IMG/VR virus record: IMGVR_UViG_3300020438_000093
Location: 1-40,298 of that record
Direction: 5' to 3' (one strand)
From: a virus
DNA: 40,298 nucleotides
Part shown: in pieces, positions 25,667 through 32,988 of the stretch
Layout: each line of letters opens with the position of its first letter
Position numbering within the stretch: the stretch's first letter is position 1
Position numbers and translations under genes: made by a program
Notes under the pieces: generated by a model
Database searches by the model: none
Told to the model about the DNA's origin: nothing
Seen by the model: only the letters and a program-made list of their open reading frames with translations

Positions 25667-25906
25667 ATGAGTTACTTGGGTAACAAGGCTAACTTAACCC
25701 CGATCACTCTTAAACAGTCGCTAATTCAGCGATGCGAGTGAATGCTACGATGTTATTCGCAGCAGGTGTATCTGTTTTTGCAGATGTTGTTTGCTTATCC
25801 AAGCAGGTTTCAGTCCCGATCCTTATACCCTGTCGAAGCCTGGGCAGCCCCATGATGGAGCTGAGGGGAATCGAACCCCTGTCCAGAATGTAGGTGTCGT
25901 CACCTA
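25667..25906 (-). ncRNA. ssrA: Circularly permuted (two-piece) tmRNA, cyanobacterial type
   Basis: On the minus strand the 3' acceptor piece comes first: T arm GGACAGGGG-TTCGATT-CCCCTC, then CAGCTCC-A (discriminator at 25856). After only 4 nt (TCAT) the coding piece begins GGGGCTG (25851), which pairs with CAGCTCC, followed by a D-like CAGGCTTCGACAGGG. The tag reading frame (25760-25710) is ANNIVAFTRIAELATV then TAA; its ANNIV...F-R start matches cyanobacterial tags. The stop sits in a helix (CACTC/GAGTG enclosing TCGCT/AGCGA), as in tmRNA helix 5. tmRNA releases stalled ribosomes and tags the product. Outer ends are approximate; hairpins flank both sides. Confidence 0.9.
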
Positions 25907-25920
25907 TCCTCAGAAGAGGA

Positions 25921-25992
25921 TGCCATCAGAGGGATTTGAACCCCCGACCTTGGCTTTACAAAAGCCCTGCACTACCACTGTGCTATGATGGC
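25921..25992 (-). tRNA. tRNA-Thr(TGT)
   Basis: 72 nt: acceptor GCCATCA/TGATGGC, D arm with AGTGGTAGT loop, anticodon loop TTTGTAA (anticodon TGT) on a GGCT/AGCC stem, T stem GGGGG/CCCTC-type with TTCAAAT. Discriminator A, no encoded CCA. A TCCTC-TTCT-GAGGA hairpin follows immediately and separates it from the tmRNA acceptor piece. Confidence 0.95.
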
Positions 25993-25994
25993 AA

Positions 25995-26081
25995 TCAATG
26001 CGGATCGTATCTATTAATGACTGAGTATACTATGATCAAACAAATAAGTCCAATACAAATTACAGGTAATACAAGATGCAT
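25995..26081 (-). CDS. Membrane micro-protein (28 aa)
   Basis: ATG 26081 to TGA. Nearly the whole product is one hydrophobic segment (LVLPVICIGLICLIIVYSVI) followed by NRYDPH, so a single-span membrane peptide is expected. It starts 13 nt after cpeT and stops 2 nt before tRNA-Thr. There is no clear Shine-Dalgarno. Coding status is uncertain; the lack of stops and coherent hydrophobicity support it. Confidence 0.4.
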   Translation of the reverse strand: MHLVLPVICIGLICLIIVYSVINRYDPH

Positions 26082-26094
26082 TTAAGTTTTTCGT

Positions 26095-26628
26095 CTATGG
26101 TTGTAGTATATCATGCCTTCGATAAAATTTCAAGTGCCCCCACTTAGCACCCCAAACCTGTTGATCTGTCTCTAAGTCGAAACCCTTATCAAGAACCCAA
26201 TAAGAATCATCAGTCAATTCAATTTCGTTAAGAAGATATGTCTCTTTACCCTTGTACGTGACTGTACAGTCTGAGCTTGCTGTCTTGCCGTGATAGACAA
26301 CACCAGACCTTACGAATTTAATATCACACCCCAATCTCCTCTGCAGAGGAGCTTCTTTTAGTTTATTTAGATTTGAACACAAAACATATTGTCTAGGATC
26401 ATCTATGGAATAATTCTGAATAATATAACCGTCATCAACCGTAATAACTTTTAAGATGAACTGTCTGTATGGATCTTTAGGACAATAATCATAACACTGC
26501 TCACCATAAAATATCCCATCGCTTAGTTTAACGTGGGATATATTAATATGAGCATAACGACTGGGATCCTTCATTGCTTGGTGCTGGTTACCAAAGTGAC
26601 CAACTAAGCAATCTTCAAAGCTTTTCAT
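26095..26628 (-). CDS. cpeT: CpeT/CpcT-like chromophore lyase
   Basis: 177 aa from ATG 26628 (MKSFEDCL); a TTG five codons earlier is less likely. FEDCLVGHFGNQHQAMKDPSRYAHI and GIFYGEQCYDYCPKDPYRQFILKV match the conserved (G)-x-F-(S/G)N-x-x-QA and GEQ-x-YD-x(n)-PYRQ signatures of the CpeT/CpcT family, beta-barrel-like lyases that attach phycobilins to phycobiliproteins. This family is a known auxiliary gene of cyanophages, thought to maintain light harvesting during infection. It overlaps the preceding hypothetical by 14 nt and is transcribed from the sigma70-type promoter near 28.0 kb. Confidence 0.88.
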   Translation of the reverse strand: MKSFEDCLVGHFGNQHQAMKDPSRYAHINISHVKLSDGIFYGEQCYDYCPKDPYRQFILKVITVDDGYIIQNYSIDDPRQYVLCSNLNKLKEAPLQRRLGCDIKFVRSGVVYHGKTASSDCTVTYKGKETYLLNEIELTDDSYWVLDKGFDLETDQQVWGAKWGHLKFYRRHDILQP

Positions 26629-26893
26629 CAGGCATAGTTTCAACTGTTATAACAGGTACATCAAATAACAGAGGATGTATCTCTTCTTCTAGTAAATATT
26701 CTGAATTCTTTAAGATCTGTTCTTGAGTGAACTCTGGGTTCAGTGCACACTCAAATAATATCCATCTATCTTCTCGCTGTTCTCTGGTTAGTGGATCATA
26801 TGTAAAGGGAGTATTCTCTATGAAATACATCTTTACTGGTGTTCCATCTAACCAGCAGTGTTTTATATTAACCCTGTAACCAGCGAACGCCAT
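26615..26893 (-). CDS. Hypothetical protein (92 aa)
   Basis: ATG 26893 is chosen over the GTG one codon before it. The product includes YRVNIKHCWLDGTPVKMYFIE, then DPLTREQREDRWILFECALNPEFTQEQIL, acidic at the C-terminus. I do not recognise a family. Its overlap with cpeT implies co-translation. Confidence 0.65.
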   Translation of the reverse strand: MAFAGYRVNIKHCWLDGTPVKMYFIENTPFTYDPLTREQREDRWILFECALNPEFTQEQILKNSEYLLEEEIHPLLFDVPVITVETMPDEKL

Positions 26894-26923
26894 CACTTAA
26901 ATTCATCTACTCTATGTAGACAA

Positions 26924-27961
26924 TCAACCCACTAATTTTTCAGGAATACCACTACCTACCTCTTTACCATAGAGTTGTGGTAGAAACCCTTCCCACTGAT
27001 ATGGTGCTTTACCATTTAGTTGAGACTTTAAGTAAGCATACTTACAGATTAGTCTATCAAGTTCATCAAATCTATCTTTTGCATCTTGACGTTGGTCGAT
27101 TACTGCTTGTTCAGTTTCACAACCTTTAGTGTATCCTATGAGTTGTGTTGTTTCAAGATTATTTTCATCTTGAACAAACTTTTTCATGTGAGTCATGAAA
27201 GCATCTTTGATATAGTCATCCTCTTTAGTACATATAACTAGTGGATTTTCGATGCTCTCGTTGTTATACTCCAGTTCTAATCCTAAAAAGTTTAAAGCTT
27301 CCTTCTTAGCTTTTGAACCTGCAGTAATGTGTCTAACATTAGTTACCTCAGATTCAACTAAGATAGTTGCAGCAATCTTATCAACATCTCTTTCTTTGAA
27401 CTGGTGATCAGAACGATTAACCCAGTCTTTAATAGGTTCAATAATGTCTATGACGTTACCCTTTTGTGCTTCTCTCTTTGTCCACTTAACACCTGTGTTG
27501 ATAAAGTCTTGTCGAGATGCTTCATCTGATTGTGGGTGATCATTTGCACTTAACTGAACATGATCCTTAACGTCTTGGAAATCATAACCTTCCTTAAGAT
27601 TGTATAACCATACAGGTGCTGTTGTCTCTCCAAGCTTTTGAAGTTGAATCCACCTGTTGAAACCATCCCAAAGATAATATTCTCCTTGATAGAAGGTAAC
27701 TATCAAAGGTCTCTGTGTTACATCCCAACCCTTTGCAAGATCTTTTGCTTTAAGTTTAGTACCACCTGCACGAGCTTCGTTTGCTTCTTCATCAGTATTC
27801 ACCTTAGTCATATCAAAGATATAAAACTCACCTTCATCTAATCCCCAAAATTTTGGAGCATTCTTGACTATTGCTGCAAACACTTCGTTCTGTACTACTG
27901 GTTCCCAGTTTCCACCAAGGAAAGGAGCAAAGGTTCTCACGCTACTCTTTGTTATGGTCAT
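26924..27961 (-). CDS. ParB/sulfiredoxin-like-fold protein
   Basis: 345 aa. The N-terminal half contains LKAKDLAKGWDVTQRPLIVTF, then GEYYLWDGFNRWIQLQKLG (around residues 70-110). This resembles the ParB/Srx N-terminal fold, where a (D)G-x-x-R follows a P-(I/L)-hydrophobic-V strand. The rest is helical with a ParB-like KERDVDKIAATIL segment. It could bind DNA or nucleotides; partitioning is not implied. It is the first gene after a sigma70-type promoter, so probably early or middle expressed, ahead of cpeT and the RNA genes. Confidence 0.6.
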   Translation of the reverse strand: MTITKSSVRTFAPFLGGNWEPVVQNEVFAAIVKNAPKFWGLDEGEFYIFDMTKVNTDEEANEARAGGTKLKAKDLAKGWDVTQRPLIVTFYQGEYYLWDGFNRWIQLQKLGETTAPVWLYNLKEGYDFQDVKDHVQLSANDHPQSDEASRQDFINTGVKWTKREAQKGNVIDIIEPIKDWVNRSDHQFKERDVDKIAATILVESEVTNVRHITAGSKAKKEALNFLGLELEYNNESIENPLVICTKEDDYIKDAFMTHMKKFVQDENNLETTQLIGYTKGCETEQAVIDQRQDAKDRFDELDRLICKYAYLKSQLNGKAPYQWEGFLPQLYGKEVGSGIPEKLVG

Positions 27962-27982
27962 TATTTTAAATATCTAATTAAT

Positions 27983-28010
27983 AGTATATAGAAGAATTTA
28001 AGTATGTAAA
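27983..28010 (-). promoter_or_regulatory. Sigma70-type promoter for the auxiliary/RNA operon
   Basis: TTTACA (28010-28005), a 16-nt spacer, TATACT (27988-27983) on the minus strand. The predicted start is about 15 nt before the ATG at 27961. It lies just past the terminator at 28044-28069, as expected for an independent transcription unit. Confidence 0.6.
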
Positions 28011-28043
28011 TGACTTATGTTAAGAAACCGAAATATTGCCAAT

Positions 28044-28069
28044 AAAAAAGAGACCCCGAAGGGTCTCTT
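28044..28069 (-). terminator. Rho-independent terminator after the porin-like gene
   Basis: Minus strand: AAGAGACCC-TTCG-GGGTCTCTT, a perfect 9-bp stem with the very stable UUCG tetraloop, running into TTTTTT. It isolates the outer-membrane-like gene from the auxiliary operon. Confidence 0.93.
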
Positions 28070-28092
28070 GATCCATCTCGAACCGAGACTAT

Positions 28093-28488
28093 TTAGAATG
28101 TGAACTTAGCACCGATCTTAGCAGCGTAGTCACGAACTGTGTCGCCATCGCTGTCTTCGCCGTTAGTAGCACCAGAAAGCTCTGCATAGATTCCTAGATC
28201 TTCAGAAACTCCATAAGAAGCACCAACCTTACCAGAGATTTCTGTCTCTGTATCATCAGTAGAATCAGCATGGTTCAAAGAAGGACCACCCTGTACGTAG
28301 TAAGCAATCTTACCTTCAGCACCTGCAGTACCTTCGTATCCAAGATGGATATCTGTACCAGTAGATGAATAATCTCCATCAGGATATGAAAGGTTTGACT
28401 CAACATTCACGTATGGACCAGCAAAAGCTGCACCAGCGAGTAGGAATGGAGATGCTGCAACAGCAGCGATTGTTGATTTGATAGACAT
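28093..28488 (-). CDS. Outer-membrane-like beta-barrel protein with signal peptide
   Basis: 131 aa from ATG 28488. The N-terminus SIKSTIAAVAASPFLLAGAAFA is a clean Sec signal peptide (cleavage after AFA). The mature part alternates strand-like stretches (VNVESNLSY, TDIHLGYEG, AEGKIAYYVQGG, SGKVGASYGV) and ends AKIGAKFTF. The C-terminal aromatic residue is typical of outer-membrane barrel proteins. The predicted mature chain of about 109 residues would form only a small barrel or an oligomer. It has its own structured leader and terminator and sits alone between the baseplate and auxiliary operons. Role unknown; possibly host outer-membrane alteration. Confidence 0.7.
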   Translation of the reverse strand: MSIKSTIAAVAASPFLLAGAAFAGPYVNVESNLSYPDGDYSSTGTDIHLGYEGTAGAEGKIAYYVQGGPSLNHADSTDDTETEISGKVGASYGVSEDLGIYAELSGATNGEDSDGDTVRDYAAKIGAKFTF

Positions 28489-28519
28489 GTTTGTTTTTAA
28501 AGTGTCTCGCATGGGCATT

Positions 28520-28579
28520 AAAAAAACCCTGCGGATGATAAGACCCCCGACATGGGGTCTACTTACATCGAACAGGGTT
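28520..28579 (-). terminator. Nested hairpin with T7 tail: terminator/attenuator or 3' end of a small RNA
   Basis: Minus strand: outer stem AACCCTG (28579-28573) with CAGGGTT (28531-28525), enclosing inner stem AGACCCC/GGGGTCT (28560-28554 and 28547-28541, loop ATGTCG), followed by seven T to 28520. Both 7-bp stems are perfect. It lies about 30 nt downstream of the promoter at 28612-28670 and 30 nt before the porin-like gene. Transcripts would therefore either end here (about 90-nt RNA) or read through. Confidence 0.75.
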
Positions 28580-28611
28580 ACGATTCTTTCGAGTCCTGAG
28601 TTATGTAAAGT

Positions 28612-28670
28612 TATTTATACATAATACAATCTTATTGGTGTGAGGTCAACCCCCCTTGTGCCAGTTTGTT
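28612..28670 (-). promoter_or_regulatory. Compound promoter: 14-mer copy 2, sigma70 -35/-10 and late TATAAATA
   Basis: Minus strand: AACAAACTGGCACA (28670-28657), exactly 7 nt, -35 TTGACC (28649-28644), a 17-nt spacer, -10 TATTAT (28626-28621), then a perfect T4-type late element TATAAATA (28619-28612). The 14-mer overlaps the stop codon of the lipoprotein gene. Host-type and phage-late polymerases could both start here, giving expression throughout infection. Confidence 0.7.
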
Positions 28671-28875
28671 AACAGTCTGCTAGATTGGGGTGTTCACCAG
28701 TAGCATAATATGCTGCAGCATTGTCTCCTGCTGTTTCGCAAGTGTATGAACCAGCACTACCTGTATTCATAAAGGAGTATGCGTCTAGACCATATCCTCC
28801 ACCACCTCCTCCGTTATTCATTCCGATTCCACACCCCATCAATAGCAGTGGTGTTAGTAGTAATAGTTTCTTCAT
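28669..28875 (-). CDS. Small lipoprotein (68 aa)
   Basis: MKKLLLLTPLLLMGC is a typical lipoprotein signal with an LMGC lipobox (Cys15). The mature part is GIGMNN, a run of six glycines, then a segment with two further Cys (YTCETAG... and the last residue). The strong GAGGAGG ribosome site lies within the end of the 35-aa ORF; start and stop overlap as ATGA. Possible roles include lysis (o-spanin-like) or superinfection exclusion, but no u/i-spanin partner is visible, so I do not assign one. Confidence 0.75.
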   Translation of the reverse strand: MKKLLLLTPLLLMGCGIGMNNGGGGGGYGLDAYSFMNTGSAGSYTCETAGDNAAAYYATGEHPNLADC

Positions 28876-28979
28876 TCCTCCTCGTTAAGTTGTTCTACCC
28901 AATCGTCATCGGGTGTGAATAGTATTGGACCTTCAGCAATACGTTCCTGAAGTTCTTCTAGGAGATCGTCATCATCCAT
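28872..28979 (-). CDS. Acidic micro-protein (35 aa)
   Basis: ATG 28979, 1 nt after the beta-helix gene's TAA; the stop TGA overlaps the lipoprotein ATG. The product is very acidic (MDDDDLLEELQERIAEG, then TPDDDWVEQLNEEE) with a helical first half. Tight coupling on both sides supports translation. Function unknown. Confidence 0.55.
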   Translation of the reverse strand: MDDDDLLEELQERIAEGPILFTPDDDWVEQLNEEE

Positions 28980-28980
28980 G

Positions 28981-30132
28981 TTAATTAATATTGATCACAG
29001 TATTAGATGTGATAGTCATAGCACCTGTAGATTGTACAAGCATAGTAGCACCACCATCCAATGTAGTAGCACCAAGACCCTTCATAGTAAGTGTACCATC
29101 TGTTTTCATAAAGGAATTAACCTTAACGAAATGATTCCAATCCTTAGTAACTGTAGTCATTAGACCACCAGTAAAGTTTTCAGTTGCAGTAGTACCATTT
29201 ACAGTAAAGTCATGGTTACCAGTAATAGTCTGACTGTTATTACCACCTATAGTCTCTGTGAAGTTTTTACCCACAGTCAAGTCCATCTTACCCTCAGTAA
29301 ACTCCATCTTAGCATCACCTGTCTTTGCTGTCAACTTGAATGAGTGTGGTGCAGGAGTATTAGGCCACTTACCAACACCACCAACATCTACATGCAATCT
29401 ACCACCAACATCAAGCTTCATCGAATCTATTGATCGAATGTCTATTACTCCTCTAGAGTTAAAGTGCATCGTACCTTTCAAATGCTTCTGATGAAGCTCA
29501 TAGTTACTCTCTAACTCATGCTTCCAAGGACCACTTGATTTGATAGCAGCAGTAGCATTGTTCATAGCAAAGTTACCACAGTTCATCTCAAGATTACCTG
29601 CACCTTTACCAGCTTCAATACTAACCTTCTCACCTGCTAAATGCAATTCCTGATCAGCACTTATCTTAACATTCTTACCATGTATGTTGACAGTATTACC
29701 TGTTGATTCTATATTAAGCTCTCCACCTATCTTAAGTGATAATGGTTTCTCTTCATCTAATAGATTCTCTATTTCTATCAGAAGTCTACCACCTACCTTA
29801 AGCACCATATTTCCTTGTGATCTTAATATAATCTGACCACCTTGCTCATCCTCACCTACCTTAGCAGATCCTATAAAAACATTACCAGTCTCATCCATGT
29901 ATATGGACTGACCATTATCAGTTGCTACAAGATAAGTTGCTCTATTCTCATCATTAAGATGCCTCAGCTCCTTAGTACCAAGGAGTCTGGTCTTAGCCAT
30001 TAATGCTGGATTAGTAGCAGAAGATGGTGCAGTATCTGGTGGTACTGTATACTTACCACCAGTACCATCAGGTAACTCCTGACTTTGTACGTCCTTATCG
30101 TATTGTTCTACCGCTTGTTGTGTTTCACTCAT
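28981..30132 (-). CDS. Baseplate spike needle: beta-helix protein (gp5 C-terminal/VgrG-tip-like)
   Basis: 383 aa from ATG 30132, which overlaps the previous stop as ATGA (an in-frame TTG at 30141 is rejected). Short V-x-(I/L)-x-G-type strand repeats fill the chain: GQIILRSQGNMVLKVGGRLLIEIEN, NTVNIHGKNVKISADQELHL, NFTETIGGNNSQTITGNHDF. This is the repeat style of the triple-stranded beta-helix of T4 gp5 and VgrG spikes. It carries no OB fold or lysozyme itself; those parts would come from the preceding gene. Probably trimeric at the tip of the tail tube. Confidence 0.75.
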   Translation of the reverse strand: MSETQQAVEQYDKDVQSQELPDGTGGKYTVPPDTAPSSATNPALMAKTRLLGTKELRHLNDENRATYLVATDNGQSIYMDETGNVFIGSAKVGEDEQGGQIILRSQGNMVLKVGGRLLIEIENLLDEEKPLSLKIGGELNIESTGNTVNIHGKNVKISADQELHLAGEKVSIEAGKGAGNLEMNCGNFAMNNATAAIKSSGPWKHELESNYELHQKHLKGTMHFNSRGVIDIRSIDSMKLDVGGRLHVDVGGVGKWPNTPAPHSFKLTAKTGDAKMEFTEGKMDLTVGKNFTETIGGNNSQTITGNHDFTVNGTTATENFTGGLMTTVTKDWNHFVKVNSFMKTDGTLTMKGLGATTLDGGATMLVQSTGAMTITSNTVININ

Positions 30133-32978
30133 GTCGGACAATCCACATATCTACCAGTACCGATCTTCGCATATCCTAACATAGATCTTGTATCACTGTC
30201 AAGACAACTCATGCTTGCTAATGCTTTAGCACCATATCCATTTCCACCTATAATCTCAATCTTAGGTGGTGTATCAAATACTGCTGTTCTATCTATCACC
30301 TCAAAACCAATAACAAATCCTTTATCATTAATTTTAGCAACAGCAACTGTTGAATCTCCATCAACATAAACAGTAGGAACACTAGTATAACCTGTACCAG
30401 GTCTTATAAGAGTTATAGAATCCACAACACAAGAAACTGTATCTGGTTTATAAGGAACATAATTAGTTCCTCTCTGTGTTATTCTGATCTCAGTAACACG
30501 ACCATCAGTATCCAATAAAGGAACACCAATAGCACCATACCCTTGTCCAGTAATTGCTATAGCAGGTGGAAGTATGTATGGATCTCCTGGATCATCTATA
30601 GGTATCTCAATGATCTTACCACCTGGATCTACAATAGGTTCTGAAAGTGTAGGTGGTTTAAATCCTGGATCTTCTTCAGGATCTTTCTCAGGTGGTATAA
30701 ATTCTTCTTCTTGTGCTAATATATGAACATGAGCTACAGCACCAGTACCATTAATACTCATGGTAAGTAACTCTCTACCTTCAATAGTACTATCCTCTGC
30801 AATACCAACAATGATAACAGCTTTGTTATCATAAATCTCAAATGTACTAAAGAAATTACCACCAACAATATCTTCTTTGGTTATATTAGGACCAAATAAT
30901 GTCCATCCCAATATAGTTCCATTAGGAATACCAGCAGATGATACAGTATACGTTATAAATTCTCCTTCCTTATACTCAAGCTTATCAGAAGTGATAGCAA
31001 TACTTACTTCATCGTCAATCAGTACATCAGGTGGCTCTGTATATGGTATGGTAGGATTATCTGGATCTGTTTCACCACCAACGATGGGTGGAATCACTTC
31101 AGGTCTATTTCCTGGTCCAATAACACCAGGTACATATGGATCAGGATCATCTGGTGGTGGTACTGGTGCTAAACCTATAGTAACTGTAGCTTTCTGATTT
31201 ATAAATTCTGCTTCACCCACACCAGTAGAATAATCTATCGATATAGTAAAATCTTCTGGTGTATCGTTTTCGGAATCCATATATGTCGATATACGAATGA
31301 CTCTTTCTAATTGATTAGGACCAAATCCAAGAACACCCTCTACTCTTTCATAATCAACACCTTCAATAGCAGTACCATCTGCTGACTTATAAGCAATAGA
31401 ACTAGAAGCAACTGTATAACCACTTCTTCTTACTGTAACCTCTGCTGTCTGCCCTTCAATAACATTAACATCAAATATCTCATACTCAACCTTTCTTTCA
31501 TTTGTTCTAGGATCACTATCACCAGGTGGTAATGTACCTGCACCTATATTAGGATTAGTAGGAGTACCATAAATCAATTCATTCTTACCACCACCAGGAG
31601 TAATCTTAGGAGTACCACCGTATATGATACCACCAGTTATATCAGGTGGAGCAAAAGTTCTAGCATCATCACAAACACTCTGACCATAATCAAGTGGTCC
31701 ATCCTCTAGTTTTTCAATAAGTTCATCTAAGTTATCCTTCTTGTCTTTCTTCTTAGCTCTAGTGGAATATGTATCCTCATCACCACACTTAGAATCAAGA
31801 CCACCACATGAGATACCAAGTATAGACATGATCTTAAACAAAGCCTTCCCAACTACATTCAGAGCACTCCCTGCTATTTTAAGAATCGACTGCAGAGGTC
31901 CAAGTACACTGTTAAGTAGTCTATTAACGAAAGACATGATCTTGTTAAGGATCGCATTAACAAAGATATCAATCTGACATGTTGCTGCTCTGAATACTTT
32001 CATCAAGTAGTTAAAGATCAACTTAGTAACAAAGTCGATCAACCTTTCAAATATATCCTCGATAGAACATCCAATCTTAGCAAGCATACCTTGCAACCAC
32101 ATCTGCACAGATTCCATGATACCTTGGAAAGGTGCTGTTATCATCTTAACAAGAGCTTCAACACCCTTTTTAAGTGCAGCAATTATCTCACCACGGATCC
32201 TTGCTAGAGAAGCTTTAATAACTCTAAGGATCTTATTAATATATCCTTGTGCTTTGTTTTTATAACCAACAAGCTCTCCATTAACCTTATTAATTAAATA
32301 ATCACCTATATTACCACCACTATCCTGAACCATTCTAAACAGTTCACCCATGATGTACTTAATCTCTGATTTAGTCTCTCCACCACACTCTGCCTGTGCT
32401 ATAGCAACAGTAACATTAGAACCATATGGATTTACAGGTGAGTTCTCCTTCTGATGCATAAGATCAGAAGCAGCATATGTTCCTGGATCTCCACCAGCAA
32501 CTTGACCAGAAGCTATGTTCTTATTATTCTCAGCATAATTAACTGCTAGATGTGTATAAGGATTAGTATCTGGATGCCTCTTAGATGTGAATGCTAAACA
32601 TGTTCCTTCTTCAGGCTTAAACTCTTCTGGTGGTGTAGATGCAGCATTTGGTGTCTGACCTAATGATGCTAATATTATAGGTCTTTGCTTATCAATATCA
32701 GTCCAAACACCAAATACCCAATCAGAAGGTTCTAAGTTAACCGTAGCACCCTTTCTACCACCAACACCGTATGGTGTAGTAAGAGGTAGAGTAGCATGTG
32801 CCCAAGGTAGATCTTCAGTTTTTACACTATCACATGAATGAGTATGAACGCCAAGGATCCTCACCTTAAAACGATTAGACGCTTTAATGGTATCAATCTG
32901 CTCTACTTGGCCTATCCACCAACTAGCACCATCCTCTCCAATTCTATGGAGAGGCATTGAAGATTGAAAAGGATCCAT
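30129..32978 (-). CDS. gp5-like baseplate hub/spike protein with OB fold and Calx-beta domains
   Basis: 949 aa. Residues 1-110 (GASWWIGQVEQIDT, RFKVRILGVH, DLPWAHATLPLTTPYG, WVFGVWTDIDKQRPIIL) are a gp5/VgrG-type OB fold. About residues 200-400 are long amphipathic or hydrophobic helices. Then comes a Calx-beta domain (VNVIEGQTAEVTVRRSG, YKSADGTAIEGVDYERVEG) and a second, weaker one, and at the C-terminus G-x-GY-x-x-(V/P) beta modules (RPGTGYTSVPTVYVDGDS). T4 gp5 carries a lysozyme domain; none is visible here. It directly precedes the beta-helix needle gene, so the spike appears split over two polypeptides. Confidence 0.75.
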   Translation of the reverse strand: MDPFQSSMPLHRIGEDGASWWIGQVEQIDTIKASNRFKVRILGVHTHSCDSVKTEDLPWAHATLPLTTPYGVGGRKGATVNLEPSDWVFGVWTDIDKQRPIILASLGQTPNAASTPPEEFKPEEGTCLAFTSKRHPDTNPYTHLAVNYAENNKNIASGQVAGGDPGTYAASDLMHQKENSPVNPYGSNVTVAIAQAECGGETKSEIKYIMGELFRMVQDSGGNIGDYLINKVNGELVGYKNKAQGYINKILRVIKASLARIRGEIIAALKKGVEALVKMITAPFQGIMESVQMWLQGMLAKIGCSIEDIFERLIDFVTKLIFNYLMKVFRAATCQIDIFVNAILNKIMSFVNRLLNSVLGPLQSILKIAGSALNVVGKALFKIMSILGISCGGLDSKCGDEDTYSTRAKKKDKKDNLDELIEKLEDGPLDYGQSVCDDARTFAPPDITGGIIYGGTPKITPGGGKNELIYGTPTNPNIGAGTLPPGDSDPRTNERKVEYEIFDVNVIEGQTAEVTVRRSGYTVASSSIAYKSADGTAIEGVDYERVEGVLGFGPNQLERVIRISTYMDSENDTPEDFTISIDYSTGVGEAEFINQKATVTIGLAPVPPPDDPDPYVPGVIGPGNRPEVIPPIVGGETDPDNPTIPYTEPPDVLIDDEVSIAITSDKLEYKEGEFITYTVSSAGIPNGTILGWTLFGPNITKEDIVGGNFFSTFEIYDNKAVIIVGIAEDSTIEGRELLTMSINGTGAVAHVHILAQEEEFIPPEKDPEEDPGFKPPTLSEPIVDPGGKIIEIPIDDPGDPYILPPAIAITGQGYGAIGVPLLDTDGRVTEIRITQRGTNYVPYKPDTVSCVVDSITLIRPGTGYTSVPTVYVDGDSTVAVAKINDKGFVIGFEVIDRTAVFDTPPKIEIIGGNGYGAKALASMSCLDSDTRSMLGYAKIGTGRYVDCPT

Positions 32979-32988
32979 AGGTTATACC

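Noticed and set aside
25565-25992. tRNA genes as a prophage attachment site
   Set aside because: They are complete, lie inside a phage operon with no duplicated 3' tRNA end or integrase nearby, and the genome type is lytic T4-like.
25791-26085. Plus-strand ORFs of 63-65 aa over the tRNA/tmRNA cluster
   Set aside because: They read antisense through structured RNA genes and have no protein-like composition or ribosome site.
28525-28579. Nested hairpin as a degenerate tRNA
   Set aside because: It lacks D and T arms and an anticodon stem of normal spacing; the T7 tail points to termination.
28981-30141. TTG start three codons upstream for the beta-helix protein
   Set aside because: The ATG at 30132 overlaps the upstream TGA as ATGA and is the normal coupled start.
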